A DNA stretch of 64,000 bases from Allosaccharopolyspora coralli (GCF_009664835.1 NZ_CP045929.1:2790001-2854000), one strand, 5' to 3'. Numbered from the stretch's first letter, positions 30,717 to 40,676 are shown. A program made the numbers and translations. Notes: a model not told the origin generated them from the sequence alone.

Positions 30717-31771
30717 GCGAACCGCAGCTTCCCGACACCGGTGCTCGGACGCTGGAGGTGACCCGCGTCGTGGTCGAGACGCACGACGCGGTGTCGCTGG
30801 TGTTCGCCGTACCTCACGACGATCCGGACCGATTCCGGTATCGGCCCGGTCAGTTCCTCACGCTGCGGGTGCCGAGCGAACACACCGGTTCGGTCGCACG
30901 CTGCTACTCGCTGAGCAGCTCACCACACCACGACACGGAGCTGAAGGTGACGGTCAAACGCGTCACCGACGGCTACGGCTCCAACTGGTTGTGCGACAAC
31001 ATCGTGCCAGGGTCCACAGTGGAGGTGCTTCCGCCCGCTGGGGTCTTCACTCCGCACTCCTGGGACGAGGATCTGTTGCTAGTCGCGGGCGGGAGCGGGA
31101 TCACCCCCGTCGTGTCGATCCTCAAGTCCGCCTTGGCCGAAGGCACCGGCCGGATCGTCGTCGTGTATGCCAACCGGGACGAGAAGTCCGTGATCTTCGC
31201 CGAGGAACTGCGCCGGTGGACCGAGCAGTACCCAGACCGGGTCACCGTCGTCCATTGGCTGGAGAGCGTGCAGGGATTGCCGTCCGAGACGACGCTGCGC
31301 ACGCTGTTCGCGCCGTACCGGCAGTTCCACGCGTTCGTCTGCGGTCCCGAAGCGTTCATGGACGCCTCCTCGGCCGCGCTCAAAAGCCTGGGGCTGCCAC
31401 GGGAACGGCGTCAGGTGGAACGCTTCCTGTCGTTGGAACAGAACCCGTTCGACCACGACGCCGCGGACGAGGCGGCTACCGACTCACCCGACGCGGGCGA
31501 AGCGACGGTGCACGTCGACCTCGACGGCGAACAGCGTCAGCTCGCCTGGCCGCGAAACAAGCGGCTGCTGGACCTCCTGCTGGAACAAGGCATGGACGCG
31601 CCGTTCTCGTGCCGCCAGGGAGCGTGCAGCGCCTGCGCGTGCCGCGTCGACAAGGGTGACGTGACGATGGTGACCAACGCGATCCTGGAACAGGAAGACC
31701 TCGACGAGGGCATCGTGCTGGCCTGCCAGTCGCTGCCCGTCACCGACGAAGTCCATGTCAGCTACGAATGA
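30713..31771 (+). CDS. kshB: 3-ketosteroid 9-alpha-hydroxylase reductase KshB
   Basis: A 352-residue reductase with three modules: an FAD domain (RPGQFLTLRV, RCYSLSSSP), an NAD domain (LVAGGSGITPVVSILK, AFVCGPEAFMD) and a C-terminal plant-type [2Fe-2S] domain with CRQGACSACACRV and LACQS. It transfers electrons from NADH to KshA. The ATG overlaps the stop of the small cysteine protein gene. In M. tuberculosis kshB (Rv3571) is far from kshA (Rv3526); here they are in one operon. Confidence 0.95.
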   Translation: MSEPQLPDTGARTLEVTRVVVETHDAVSLVFAVPHDDPDRFRYRPGQFLTLRVPSEHTGSVARCYSLSSSPHHDTELKVTVKRVTDGYGSNWLCDNIVPGSTVEVLPPAGVFTPHSWDEDLLLVAGGSGITPVVSILKSALAEGTGRIVVVYANRDEKSVIFAEELRRWTEQYPDRVTVVHWLESVQGLPSETTLRTLFAPYRQFHAFVCGPEAFMDASSAALKSLGLPRERRQVERFLSLEQNPFDHDAADEAATDSPDAGEATVHVDLDGEQRQLAWPRNKRLLDLLLEQGMDAPFSCRQGACSACACRVDKGDVTMVTNAILEQEDLDEGIVLACQSLPVTDEVHVSYE

Positions 31772-31779
31772 GGTGACCC

Positions 31780-32643
31780 GTGCCGATCGATCCGGACCAG
31801 GCCATCGGTGCCGTCCTGCCCACGCAGGAGTTCGGTTGGAGCTCTTCCGACGTCCTGCTCTACCACCTCGCGGTGGGTGCGGGAGCCGATTCCGTCGACC
31901 CGCGTGAACTGCGCTACGTGACCGAGAGCGACCTGCAGGTGTTGCCGACCTTCGCGATCGTCGCTCCGAACTTTCACAGGTCCGACCCTCCGGAGGTTTC
32001 CTTTCCCGGGGTCGAGATCGACCTCGCGAACGTCCTGCACGGTAGCCAAGAGATCGAGGTGCACCGTCCACTCCCAACCGACGGTAAAGCGACCGCCCGG
32101 ACACACATCGCCGACGTGCAGGACAAGGGAACAGCGGCAGTGATCGTCCAGGAGACCGTCACCTCCGACTTGGACGGAACTCCGCTGTGCACGACGCGGT
32201 CGAGCATCTTCGCACGCGGGGAGGGAGGATTCGGCGGAAACCGAGGGTCTTCTCCACGTTTCGAACGCCCCGCGCGGACACCGGAGGTCGTGCTCGACTC
32301 CCCCACGTTGCCTCAGCAAGCGCTGCTCTACCGACTGTGCGGTGATCGCAACCCGCTGCACTCGGACCCCGCTTTCGCCGAAGCCGCGGGATTCCCGCGA
32401 CCGATTCTGCACGGGTTGTGCACCTACGGCATGGTCGGCAAGGCGATCGTCGACGAGCTCGCGGGCGCAGACGTCACCCGGTTGCGTTCGTACGGCGTCC
32501 GGTTCGCCGGCGTCGTGTTCCCCGGCGAGACCGTCCGCACCGAGTTGTGGCGCGAGGGTCACGAGTGGGTCGGCGTCTCGTCCGTTCCCGCGCGCGAGGA
32601 CGCTCCCGTCCTCAGCGACATCCGCGTCACCACCGACGACTGA
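31780..32643 (+). CDS. MaoC-type steroid enoyl-CoA hydratase, Rv3538-like
   Basis: A 287-residue double-hotdog MaoC protein. The C-terminal hydratase motif is LYRLCGDRNPLHSDPAFAEAAGF with PILHGLCTYG. The N-terminal half (FGWSSSDVLLYHLAVGAG) matches the 17-beta-HSD type 4-like hydratase family. It follows kshB by 8 bases. The mycobacterial counterpart next to kstD (Rv3538) hydrates side-chain enoyl-CoA esters. Convergent with ltp2; a strong hairpin lies between. Confidence 0.85.
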   Translation: MPIDPDQAIGAVLPTQEFGWSSSDVLLYHLAVGAGADSVDPRELRYVTESDLQVLPTFAIVAPNFHRSDPPEVSFPGVEIDLANVLHGSQEIEVHRPLPTDGKATARTHIADVQDKGTAAVIVQETVTSDLDGTPLCTTRSSIFARGEGGFGGNRGSSPRFERPARTPEVVLDSPTLPQQALLYRLCGDRNPLHSDPAFAEAAGFPRPILHGLCTYGMVGKAIVDELAGADVTRLRSYGVRFAGVVFPGETVRTELWREGHEWVGVSSVPAREDAPVLSDIRVTTDD

Positions 32644-32650
32644 CGCACGC

Positions 32651-32682
32651 CACGAGGCGCCCGGGCTCCCCGGCGCCTCGTG
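32651..32682. terminator. Bidirectional hairpin between convergent operons
   Basis: CACGAGGCGCC (32651-32661) pairs perfectly with GGCGCCTCGTG (32672-32682) around a 10-base loop. It lies 8 bases after the plus-strand operon and 32 bases from the ltp2 stop, an ideal place to end both transcripts. No T run is present. Confidence 0.7.
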
Positions 32683-32713
32683 TGATCAGCCGATCAGGGC
32701 TGTCGGTGTGGCG

Positions 32714-33886
32714 TCACGAGGCGGTGAGCACCAGGCCGCTGGTGGGGACACCGGTACCCGCGGTGACGACCAACTTGTCTGCGTCGGCGACCTGGTTCAC
32801 CGAGGTGCCCCGAAGCTGCCGGACGCCCTCGGCGATCCCGTTCATACCGTGGATGTAGGCCTCGCCGAGCTGACCACCGTGCGTGTTGAGCGGGAACCGG
32901 CCACCGAGTTCGATCGCACCGTCGGCGATGAACTCCTTTGCCTCGCCCCGGCCGCAGAAGCCGAGTTCCTCCAGTTGCACCAGCACGAACGGCGTGAAGT
33001 GGTCGTAGAGCACGCCCATGTGCATGTCCTGCGGTGCCAGCCCGGACTGCTCCCACAGCTGTCGGCCCACCACACCCATCTCCGGAAGCCCGCTGAGCGA
33101 GTCACGGTAGTAACTGGTCATGGTGAACTGGTCCGGACCGCTCCCTTGGGCCGCGGCGGCGATCACCGCGGGAGGGTGCGGTAGGTCGCGCGCCCGTTCG
33201 GTACTGGTGACCACGAGCGCCACGCCACCGTCACTTTCCTGGCAACAGTCCAGCAAGTGCAGCGGCTCGGTGATCCACCGCGATTCCTGATGCTCGGCGA
33301 GCGTGATGGGACGCTGGTAGAACCAGGCGTTCGGGTTCGTCGCCGCGTGTTTGCGATCGGCCACCGCGACCCGCCCGAAGTCCTCGCTCGTCGCGCCGTA
33401 CTCGTGCATGTACCGCTGGGCGAACATGGCGACCTGTGCACCCGGGGTGCCCAGACCCATCGGATAGCTCCAGCTGTTGTCCAGTCCCGACGACGTGCCT
33501 GCCGACGCCGCGGCGGTCGCCACCTGACCGAACCGGTGCCCGGAACGCTCATTGAATGCCCGATAGCACACCACGACCTCGGCCATCCCCGTCGCGACGG
33601 CCATCACGGCCTGCTGCACGGTCGCGCACGCGGCGCCTCCGCCGTAGCCGATCCGGCTGAAGAAACTGAGTTCCGGTATCCCGAGTTCCCGCGCGAGGGC
33701 CACCTCACTGTTGGTGTCCATCGTGAAGGTGACCAGTCCGTCCACATCGGATGGATCCAGTCCCGCGTCGTCGAGTGCGGTACGGGTCGCCTCGGCCGCG
33801 AGCTGCAACTCACTGCGCCCCGACTCCTTGGAGAACTCGGTCGCTCCGATTCCGGCGATGGACGCGACCGACGATGCGCTGTTCAT
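32714..33886 (-). CDS. ltp2: SCP2-thiolase-like aldolase Ltp2
   Basis: A 390-residue thiolase-fold protein. Segments include IAGIGATEFSKESGRSELQLA, GGGAACATVQQAVMAV, YDHFTPFVLVQLEELGFC and LNTHGGQLGEAYIHGMNG. Ltp2 cleaves the 17-hydroxy propanoyl-CoA side chain by a retro-aldol reaction, releasing propionyl-CoA and androstenedione. It needs the DUF35 domain of ChsH2, encoded two genes upstream. The ATG at 33886 has GGGAGGG upstream and overlaps the chsH1 stop. The order fadE28-fadE29-chsH2-chsH1-ltp2 equals Rv3544c-Rv3540c. Confidence 0.93.
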   Translation of the reverse strand: MNSASSVASIAGIGATEFSKESGRSELQLAAEATRTALDDAGLDPSDVDGLVTFTMDTNSEVALARELGIPELSFFSRIGYGGGAACATVQQAVMAVATGMAEVVVCYRAFNERSGHRFGQVATAAASAGTSSGLDNSWSYPMGLGTPGAQVAMFAQRYMHEYGATSEDFGRVAVADRKHAATNPNAWFYQRPITLAEHQESRWITEPLHLLDCCQESDGGVALVVTSTERARDLPHPPAVIAAAAQGSGPDQFTMTSYYRDSLSGLPEMGVVGRQLWEQSGLAPQDMHMGVLYDHFTPFVLVQLEELGFCGRGEAKEFIADGAIELGGRFPLNTHGGQLGEAYIHGMNGIAEGVRQLRGTSVNQVADADKLVVTAGTGVPTSGLVLTAS

Positions 33887-34326
33887 GCGTGCCCTCCCGG
33901 CAGAACGACCCGCACGGAGGCTCGCACGTGTTCGCCCAGACTGTTGCGTCCCAAGACCTCGATGACATGGCGGACCTCGTCGCCGGTTTCCTCGGTGTCG
34001 AGTACCTGACCGAACAGAGTCAGAGTCTCGTAGGCATAGCACGGGACGCCGAGCTTCACCGACACCCCGCGTACCAACGCCTCCGGTCCCACCCAGTCGG
34101 TGACGTACCGCTGCACGATCCCCGTCGAGGTCAGGATGTTGACGAAGATGTCCTTCGACCCCTTGGCGTTCGCGAGATCACGATCGTGATGCACGTCCTG
34201 GAAGTCACGGGTCGCGATCGCGGTGCTCACCACGAACGTCGGCGTCACCTCGATCCGCTCCTCCGGAAGCGCATCACCGATTCGCACCTCGTTCGCCGTG
34301 CGTGTCCGGCCGAGCCCTGCGGTCAT
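33883..34326 (-). CDS. chsH1: Steroid enoyl-CoA hydratase subunit ChsH1
   Basis: A 147-residue single-hotdog MaoC protein with the hydratase segment TRDFQDVHHDRDLANAKGSKDIFVN, carrying the catalytic Asp/His pair. ChsH1 pairs with the MaoC domain of ChsH2 to hydrate the three-carbon side-chain enoyl-CoA. The ATG has GGAGGTG upstream and overlaps the chsH2 stop; its own stop overlaps the ltp2 start. Slightly longer than the 129-residue mycobacterial protein. Confidence 0.92.
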   Translation of the reverse strand: MTAGLGRTRTANEVRIGDALPEERIEVTPTFVVSTAIATRDFQDVHHDRDLANAKGSKDIFVNILTSTGIVQRYVTDWVGPEALVRGVSVKLGVPCYAYETLTLFGQVLDTEETGDEVRHVIEVLGRNSLGEHVRASVRVVLPGGHA

Positions 34327-35324
34327 CGCGACACCTCCTCGTTCACGGGCCGCCAGTACGGCAACGCGACTTGTTCGTCCACCTGCTGGAATGCGACCTC
34401 GACGCGTTGCCCGATGCGTACGTCGTCCGGCGCACACCCGTGCAGTTCGCCGAGTACGCGCACCCCTTCGTCGAGTGCCGCGACCGCGATCACCAACGGC
34501 AGTTGCTTGCCCGGCACGGCGGGCCGGTGGTGCACGACGTAGCTGTAGACCTCGCCGAGGCCACACGCCACCAGGTACGTCGGTTTCGTCGCACCGCACT
34601 CGGGGCACATCGGGCCCGGAGGGTGGCGGAGCAGCCCGCAGTTTCCGCAACGCTGGATACGCAGCTCTCCCGCCGCCGCGCCTTCCCAGAAGTACGCCGT
34701 GTCCTGGTTGATCGCCGGCAGAATCGACGTGCCCAGCGGAGTACCGGATTCCTCCGTACTCGGCTGGGCACTCGATTCCGGTTCGCGCTCGGACGGGCGG
34801 AACTTCAACACTCGGAACATCATCTCCGCGACCGCTTCGTCCCCGGAGTACCAGATGTTGCGTGTCGTGACGAACCAGCCCTGCCCCAGCCCGGTGTTCT
34901 TCGGCCCGACGACGGACTCGAGCTTCGTCGACACCGCGACCGACTCACCGTGGCGGAGGTAGCGGTGATACACCTGATCGCTGTTGGTGGCGACCACCGA
35001 GGTGAAGCCCTCCTCGTCGAGCGCCGCCATCATCCGGTACAGGGGGTCCTTCGGGTCCCGCTCCGGATTCAGTCCGGGCATCGTCCAGACCTGCGCCATC
35101 GCAGGCGGCGCGACAAGTCCTCCGTGGACCGAATCCTGCGCGGCCGCCGGGTCAATGTAGACGGGGTTGCCGTCACCGATCGCCTCCACCCAGTTGTTGA
35201 TCAGCGGAAGGTTCACCGGGTCGCGGCCCGCACGGCGCGCGGACTCTCCCTCGACCCGGATCGTGTCGGCCAACCGCAGAATCGCGGCGGACACCGCGTC
35301 GTCACCGTCGTCTGTCGTCGTCAT
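34323..35324 (-). CDS. chsH2: ChsH2: MaoC domain fused to DUF35 domain
   Basis: A 333-residue two-domain protein. An N-terminal MaoC-like domain (INNWVEAIGDGNPVYIDPAAA) is linked by a Ser/Glu-rich stretch near residues 180-195 to a DUF35 domain with zinc ribbon CGNCGLLRHPPGPMCPECG. In mycobacteria the MaoC part forms the hydratase with ChsH1 and the DUF35 part forms the aldolase with Ltp2. The stop overlaps the chsH1 start; fadE29 ends 14 bases upstream. Confidence 0.94.
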   Translation of the reverse strand: MTTTDDGDDAVSAAILRLADTIRVEGESARRAGRDPVNLPLINNWVEAIGDGNPVYIDPAAAQDSVHGGLVAPPAMAQVWTMPGLNPERDPKDPLYRMMAALDEEGFTSVVATNSDQVYHRYLRHGESVAVSTKLESVVGPKNTGLGQGWFVTTRNIWYSGDEAVAEMMFRVLKFRPSEREPESSAQPSTEESGTPLGTSILPAINQDTAYFWEGAAAGELRIQRCGNCGLLRHPPGPMCPECGATKPTYLVACGLGEVYSYVVHHRPAVPGKQLPLVIAVAALDEGVRVLGELHGCAPDDVRIGQRVEVAFQQVDEQVALPYWRPVNEEVSR

Positions 35325-35338
35325 CTGATCCCTTCCGA

Positions 35339-36511
35339 TCAGCGCGGTACCTTCGGCAGGCCGAGACCCGCCATCGCGATCAGTTCCCGTTGGATCTCGT
35401 TCACCCCGCCCCCGAAGGTGAGGACGAGGTTGCGTTTGGCCTGCACGTCGAGCCAGTCCGCGAGTTCGGCGGTGTCCGGCTCGCTCGGATCCCCGTGCCG
35501 TGCCACGAGTTCCTCCAGGTCGGCGACGATGCGTTGCAACCGCTCGGAGCCGAAGACCTTGGTCGCCGACGCGTCGGCGATGCTCACCGGGCCGTCCGCA
35601 GCCGACGCCGCGACCTGCCAGTTGAGCAGCTCGTTGACGCGCAGATCAGCACGGATCCGGGCCAGCGCGCGCCGGACGTCGTCGCGTTCCAGCAACGGCG
35701 CACCGTCCGGACCGGATTGTCGCCCGGCCCAGTCGCGAACCGCGTCGTACACGCACGCGATCCGGCCGGACGGCCCGAGCATGACGCGCTCGTGGTTGAG
35801 CTGGGTCGTGATGAGTCGCCACCCCTTGTCCTGCTCCCCCACCAGCCGATTCGCGGGCACCCGCACGTCGTTGTAATAAGTTGCGTTCACGTGGTGCGCG
35901 CCGTCGCAGGTGATGATCGGCGTCCACGAGTACCCGGGGTCGGTGGTGTCCAGGATGAGGATCGAGATTCCTTTGTGCTTGGGTGCCTCGGGATTCGTCC
36001 GGACCGCCAACCAGATGTAGTCGGCGTCGTGCCCACCCGTGGTGAAGATCTTCTGCCCGTTGACGACGTAGTGGTCGCCGTCGCGAACCGCGCTGGTGCG
36101 CAGCGAGGCGAGGTCGGTTCCCGCTTCCGGCTCGCTGTAGCCGATCGCGAAATGGATCTCACCGGAGAGGATCTTCGGCAGGAAGTAGGCCTTCTGCTCG
36201 TCCGTACCGTGCGCCTGCAGGGTCGGACCGACGGTTTGCAGCGTGACCGAGGGAAGTTGCACGTCGGCGCGAGCGGCCTCGTTTGCGAAGATCTGTTGTT
36301 CGATCTCGCCGAACCCCAGGCCGCCGAACTCGGTCGGCCACCCCACGCCGAGCCAGCCGTCCCGTCCCATGCGCCGGACCACGTCCCGGAACGCCGCGTT
36401 GTGGCGGTCCGTCCGCATCGCCTCGCGCTCCTGCCGGCTCAACAGGGTCCGGAAGTACTCGCGCAGTTCCTGCTCCAGTGTGCGCTGCTGGTCGGTGAGT
36501 TCGATGAACAT
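35339..36511 (-). CDS. fadE29: Acyl-CoA dehydrogenase FadE29/ChsE2
   Basis: A 390-residue acyl-CoA dehydrogenase with GYSEPEAGTDLASLRT, the FAD-binding IFTTGGHDADYIWLAVRT and the C-terminal FGGGVNEIQRELIA. With FadE28 it forms the alpha2beta2 ChsE1-ChsE2 enzyme that dehydrogenates the three-carbon side-chain CoA ester. It follows fadE28 by 8 bases and precedes chsH2, as in the igr locus. Similarity and order are both strong. Confidence 0.93.
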   Translation of the reverse strand: MFIELTDQQRTLEQELREYFRTLLSRQEREAMRTDRHNAAFRDVVRRMGRDGWLGVGWPTEFGGLGFGEIEQQIFANEAARADVQLPSVTLQTVGPTLQAHGTDEQKAYFLPKILSGEIHFAIGYSEPEAGTDLASLRTSAVRDGDHYVVNGQKIFTTGGHDADYIWLAVRTNPEAPKHKGISILILDTTDPGYSWTPIITCDGAHHVNATYYNDVRVPANRLVGEQDKGWRLITTQLNHERVMLGPSGRIACVYDAVRDWAGRQSGPDGAPLLERDDVRRALARIRADLRVNELLNWQVAASAADGPVSIADASATKVFGSERLQRIVADLEELVARHGDPSEPDTAELADWLDVQAKRNLVLTFGGGVNEIQRELIAMAGLGLPKVPR

Positions 36512-36519
36512 CTCGTCCC

Positions 36520-37599
36520 CTAAACCGTCGCGAGAGCCTCGAGCCGCTGGGCGCTTCCTCCGGCGAGCGCGGCGAGGTCCTTGATTGAGGAGTAGTAGCG
36601 GTGCATCGGGTAGGTGACGTCCACGCCGACACCACCGTGCAGGTGATGGCAGGTACGGACCGCCGTGGGCAGTTCATCGGCGAGCCAGAAGGACGCCACG
36701 GCGAGATCTTCGTCCGGGTCGAGCCCTTCGCCCCACCGCCAGCACGCGGACGTGGTCGCCACACTCATCGTGCGGGCGGCGACGTAGACGTCGGCGATCT
36801 GCCCCGCGACGGACTGGAATTCCGCCAATGGCCGGTCGAACTGTGTGCGGTTGCGCACGTACTCGGCGGTGAGGTCGAGCGCCCCGGCCAGCGCGCCGTC
36901 GGCCGTCGCACACAGTCCACAAAGGATGCTGCGATACAGTTCCCGGACCACGTCCGGCCCGGTTCGTTCGCCGAGAAGTGCGCGGCGCGCCAACCGAGTC
37001 TCGTCGAAGTGCACACTCGCGGTCGGGACGCCGGCCGAGTTCGTTTTCGAACTGACCTTTACTCCGTCGGCGGCCAGGTCCGCAATCACCACGGCCGGTT
37101 CACCGTCACACGAGACCGAGACGAGAGCCCGGTGCGCGGTCTCGGCGTGCTGGACGGCGGTTTTCGTCCCCGAGACGACGATCGCGTCGCCGTCCGTGCG
37201 GGCTGTCACACGCGGAGCGTGCGGGAACGGTTCCGAGGGTTCGTGGAACGCCGCGGTGAGTATCCGGCCCCCATCGACCCCGTCGAGAACTGATTGCTGG
37301 GCCGGTGTCCCCAGACGCGCGATCGGCAGCACCGCGAAAGCCGTGGTCGCGAGCACCGGAGCACGGATGGCGCGGCGTCCGATCTCGCGCAGCACGGCGG
37401 ACACTTCCACGGGACCGAGCCCGGCACCTCCGGAGTCCTCGCGCACGGCGAGCGACAGCAGACCCGCCTCACCGAGCGCCTTCCACACCGCCTCGTGCGC
37501 GGCATCGTTGTCGTCGCCGGCGCGGTCGCTCTCGCGCCGCAGCACCTCGGCGGCCAGGTCTCGCACCGCCGCCGCGGAGTCCTCCCACGCGAAGTCCAC
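36520..37599 (-). CDS. fadE28: Acyl-CoA dehydrogenase FadE28/ChsE1
   Basis: A 359-residue acyl-CoA dehydrogenase-fold protein starting VDFAWEDSAAAVRDLAAEVL. Later segments are YVRNRTQFDRPLAEFQSVA and HLHGGVGVDVTYPMHRYYS. It is the partner of FadE29. The GTG start was chosen because GAGGAG lies 5 bases upstream; the open frame runs further but across the KstR box. It is first gene of the minus-strand igr-type operon fadE28-fadE29-chsH2-chsH1-ltp2. Confidence 0.92.
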   Translation of the reverse strand: MDFAWEDSAAAVRDLAAEVLRRESDRAGDDNDAAHEAVWKALGEAGLLSLAVREDSGGAGLGPVEVSAVLREIGRRAIRAPVLATTAFAVLPIARLGTPAQQSVLDGVDGGRILTAAFHEPSEPFPHAPRVTARTDGDAIVVSGTKTAVQHAETAHRALVSVSCDGEPAVVIADLAADGVKVSSKTNSAGVPTASVHFDETRLARRALLGERTGPDVVRELYRSILCGLCATADGALAGALDLTAEYVRNRTQFDRPLAEFQSVAGQIADVYVAARTMSVATTSACWRWGEGLDPDEDLAVASFWLADELPTAVRTCHHLHGGVGVDVTYPMHRYYSSIKDLAALAGGSAQRLEALATV

Positions 37600-37654
37600 A
37601 GTCACTCCTCGGTTCCGGGCGCTTCCCGGGTCGGCCAGCGACCCGTCAGCGAAC

Positions 37655-37668
37655 TGAAACGTGTTCTC
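37655..37668. promoter_or_regulatory. KstR operator upstream of fadE28 operon
   Basis: TGAAACGTGTTCTC matches TnnAACnnGTTnnA except the final position. It lies 56-69 bases before the fadE28 start and 35 bases after the end of fadE34. Confidence 0.8.
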
Positions 37669-37702
37669 GTTGTATCGGCTCGATGCGGACGGCGCAAGAT
37701 CC

Positions 37703-39907
37703 TCACCCCCGGGGAAGGCCGAGCAGCCGCTCGCCGACCACCGACAGCAGCACCTGTGTCGTCCCACCGGCGATACTCAGACACCGCGTGACCAAGAACT
37801 CGTGCACAGCCGCGGACGCCGCCCCGTCGACCGCAGCGGCATCGGGACCGAACATCTCGAGCGCGAACTCGGCGACGTCCTGGCGATGCCAGACGCCGAC
37901 GAGTTTCTCCACACTGGACAACGCTCCCGCCGACTCGTCACCGTGTAGTCGCCGCAACGTGGACCGCAGTCCCAGCAACGCGGTCGACACGCTCGTCGCC
38001 ACGTGACCGCCGAGCTTGTCCAGTACTTCGGCGTCGACCTGCGCGGTTCCATCGCGGCAGAGTTCGAGCGCGCGCTCGACGCCCTTGCCCAACGAACTCC
38101 CGCTGAGTGCGACACGTTCGTTGGCCAACGTCGCGCGGGCGATCTTCCAGCCCTGTCCCGGTGCACCGACGACGTCCGTGTCGGGCACGAAGACCTCGTG
38201 CAGAAACACCTCGTTGAACACGGCGTCGCCCGTGATCTCCCGCAGCGGTCGGATCTCGACACCCGGGCTCGCCATGTCCACCAGGAAGTAGGTGATGCCT
38301 TGGTGTTTGGCGGCATCGGCGTCGGTGCGTGCCAGGCAGATCGCCCAGTGAGCGTCCCTGGCCAGCGAGGTCCACACCTTCTGTCCGGTCAGCTTCCACC
38401 CGCCGTCGACGCGGACCGCCTTGGTCCGCAACGAAGCCAGGTCGGATCCTGCTTCGGGCTCGCTGAACAGCTGGCACCACACGACCTCGCCGCGCAGCGT
38501 CGGACGGACGAACCGCTCGCGCTGCTGGTCGGTGCCGTGTGCGATGAGCGTGGGCACGGCCCAGCCCCCGATCGTCAGATCCGGTCGCCGGACGCCTGCG
38601 CGTTCGAGCTCTTCGTCGATGATCAGGCTCAACGCGGGTGAGGCGTCCCGCCCGTACGGGGCCGGCCAATGCGGTGCGACACAGCCGGATTCGGCGAGCC
38701 TGCCTCGCTGTTCCGATTCGGGCGCCTCCGACACCGCGCGCAGGAGTCGGCGAATCTCCGGCCGTTGCGGTTCGGCCTGCTCCAAGAGCTCCTCGGGCAC
38801 CCGCACGCTTCGCCGCATTCCGGCCGAGGCGAGTTCGGCGGCACGCTTGCGCCAGCGAGAACCGCCACCGCCCGTCCGGCGCAGCGCCATCGCGCGACGC
38901 AGGTACAGATGCGCATCGTGCTCCCAAGTGAACCCGATACCGCCGAGTACCTGGACGCAGTCCTTGGCCACCTCCACGGCGGCGTCGAGTGCGAGCGCCC
39001 CGGCCACCGCCGACGCCAGCGGTCGCTCGTCGGGCGCGTCGTGCACCGTGCGCGCGGCGTCCCACGACACCGCCGCGACCTGCTCGACACGGCACGCCAT
39101 CTGCGCACAGAGGTGTTTGACCGCCTGGAACGTTCCGATGACGTGGCCGAACTGCTCGCGGGTGCGCGCGTGGTCCACGGCAGTGCGTAAGCACCAGGCC
39201 GCGACACCGGAGGCCTCCGCCGACGCGAGCGTGACGGCGAGGTCCCGCACTTCACTGGTCCCGAGCCCCTCGACGCGCACTGCCTCGGCCGCGCTCAAGC
39301 TGACCCGGCCGTAGGTTCGGGAGAAGTCCATGGGTTCTCGTGCGGTGACGGCGACGCCCGGCTGGTCGGTCGCCAGCACGAACCAGGACTCGCCGCTCCC
39401 GCCGGATGCCGGAACGAGGAGATGGGAGGTGTCGCCCGCGCTCACCACGTGGTCGATCTCGCCGGAGAGGACGACGTCGCTTCCGGTGTCCCGGCCGCCA
39501 CCCTCGCTGACATCGGCACTGCCGTCGACGTCACCGGCGACGGCAACCGAGAACGACCCGTCCACGATGCCGGTGAGGATCTCGTGCGCCACCGCCTGGT
39601 CGCTCCTGCTCGAGAGCAGGACGCCTGCCAGTGCCGTGGACAGCAGCGGACCGGGGACCAGCGCCGCGGCGGCCTGTTCCAACGCTGCCGCCAAGTCGGC
39701 GACCGTGCCCCCGCCTCCGCCGACGTGCTCCGGCAGCGCCACTCCGAGTGCGCCGAGCTCGGCCAGACCCGACCACTGGCGCGTCGGCGCCCCTGGCGAG
39801 CCTGCCTGCGGCTCGCGGTCCCGTACCGACGTGGTGTCGAACGAACCGGACCACGCCTTGATCGACTCCTGGAGCGCCAGCTGCTCCTCGGTGATGGCAA
39901 TCGGCAT
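37703..39907 (-). CDS. fadE34: Fused double acyl-CoA dehydrogenase FadE34/ChsE3
   Basis: A 734-residue protein with two acyl-CoA dehydrogenase domains in tandem. The first half ends around HDAHLYLRRAMALRR. The second contains FSEPEAGSDLASLRTKAVRVDG, QKVWTSLARDAHWAICLART and the C-terminal IAGGTTQVLLSVVGERLLGLPR. FadE34 (ChsE3) dehydrogenates the five-carbon side-chain CoA ester; its fused layout replaces a two-subunit enzyme. ATG 39907 lies 7 bases after a TAGTCT hexamer that merges with a perfect KstR box and has no ribosome site, so a leaderless transcript is likely. Mycobacterial fadE34 is next to kstR; here four genes separate them. Confidence 0.92.
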   Translation of the reverse strand: MPIAITEEQLALQESIKAWSGSFDTTSVRDREPQAGSPGAPTRQWSGLAELGALGVALPEHVGGGGGTVADLAAALEQAAAALVPGPLLSTALAGVLLSSRSDQAVAHEILTGIVDGSFSVAVAGDVDGSADVSEGGGRDTGSDVVLSGEIDHVVSAGDTSHLLVPASGGSGESWFVLATDQPGVAVTAREPMDFSRTYGRVSLSAAEAVRVEGLGTSEVRDLAVTLASAEASGVAAWCLRTAVDHARTREQFGHVIGTFQAVKHLCAQMACRVEQVAAVSWDAARTVHDAPDERPLASAVAGALALDAAVEVAKDCVQVLGGIGFTWEHDAHLYLRRAMALRRTGGGGSRWRKRAAELASAGMRRSVRVPEELLEQAEPQRPEIRRLLRAVSEAPESEQRGRLAESGCVAPHWPAPYGRDASPALSLIIDEELERAGVRRPDLTIGGWAVPTLIAHGTDQQRERFVRPTLRGEVVWCQLFSEPEAGSDLASLRTKAVRVDGGWKLTGQKVWTSLARDAHWAICLARTDADAAKHQGITYFLVDMASPGVEIRPLREITGDAVFNEVFLHEVFVPDTDVVGAPGQGWKIARATLANERVALSGSSLGKGVERALELCRDGTAQVDAEVLDKLGGHVATSVSTALLGLRSTLRRLHGDESAGALSSVEKLVGVWHRQDVAEFALEMFGPDAAAVDGAASAAVHEFLVTRCLSIAGGTTQVLLSVVGERLLGLPRG

Positions 39908-39921
39908 ACCCGGCAGACTAA

Positions 39922-39935
39922 TAGAACGTGTTCTA
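39922..39935. promoter_or_regulatory. Perfect palindromic KstR operator between fadE34 and methyltransferase gene
   Basis: TAGAACGTGTTCTA is a fully symmetric match to TnnAACnnGTTnnA, the best in the window. On the minus strand it runs into TATTAGTCT before the fadE34 ATG; on the plus side it is 73 bases from the methyltransferase start. Confidence 0.92.
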
Positions 39936-39974
39936 TTTTGGCCAGGTTCTCCGCACGAATCCGCGGAACAGTAG

Positions 39975-40676
<702 letters not shown>

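Noticed and set aside
37703-39907. FadE34 as an assembly artefact joining two genes
   Set aside because: Tandem acyl-CoA dehydrogenase domains in one chain are normal for FadE34, and the frame is continuous.
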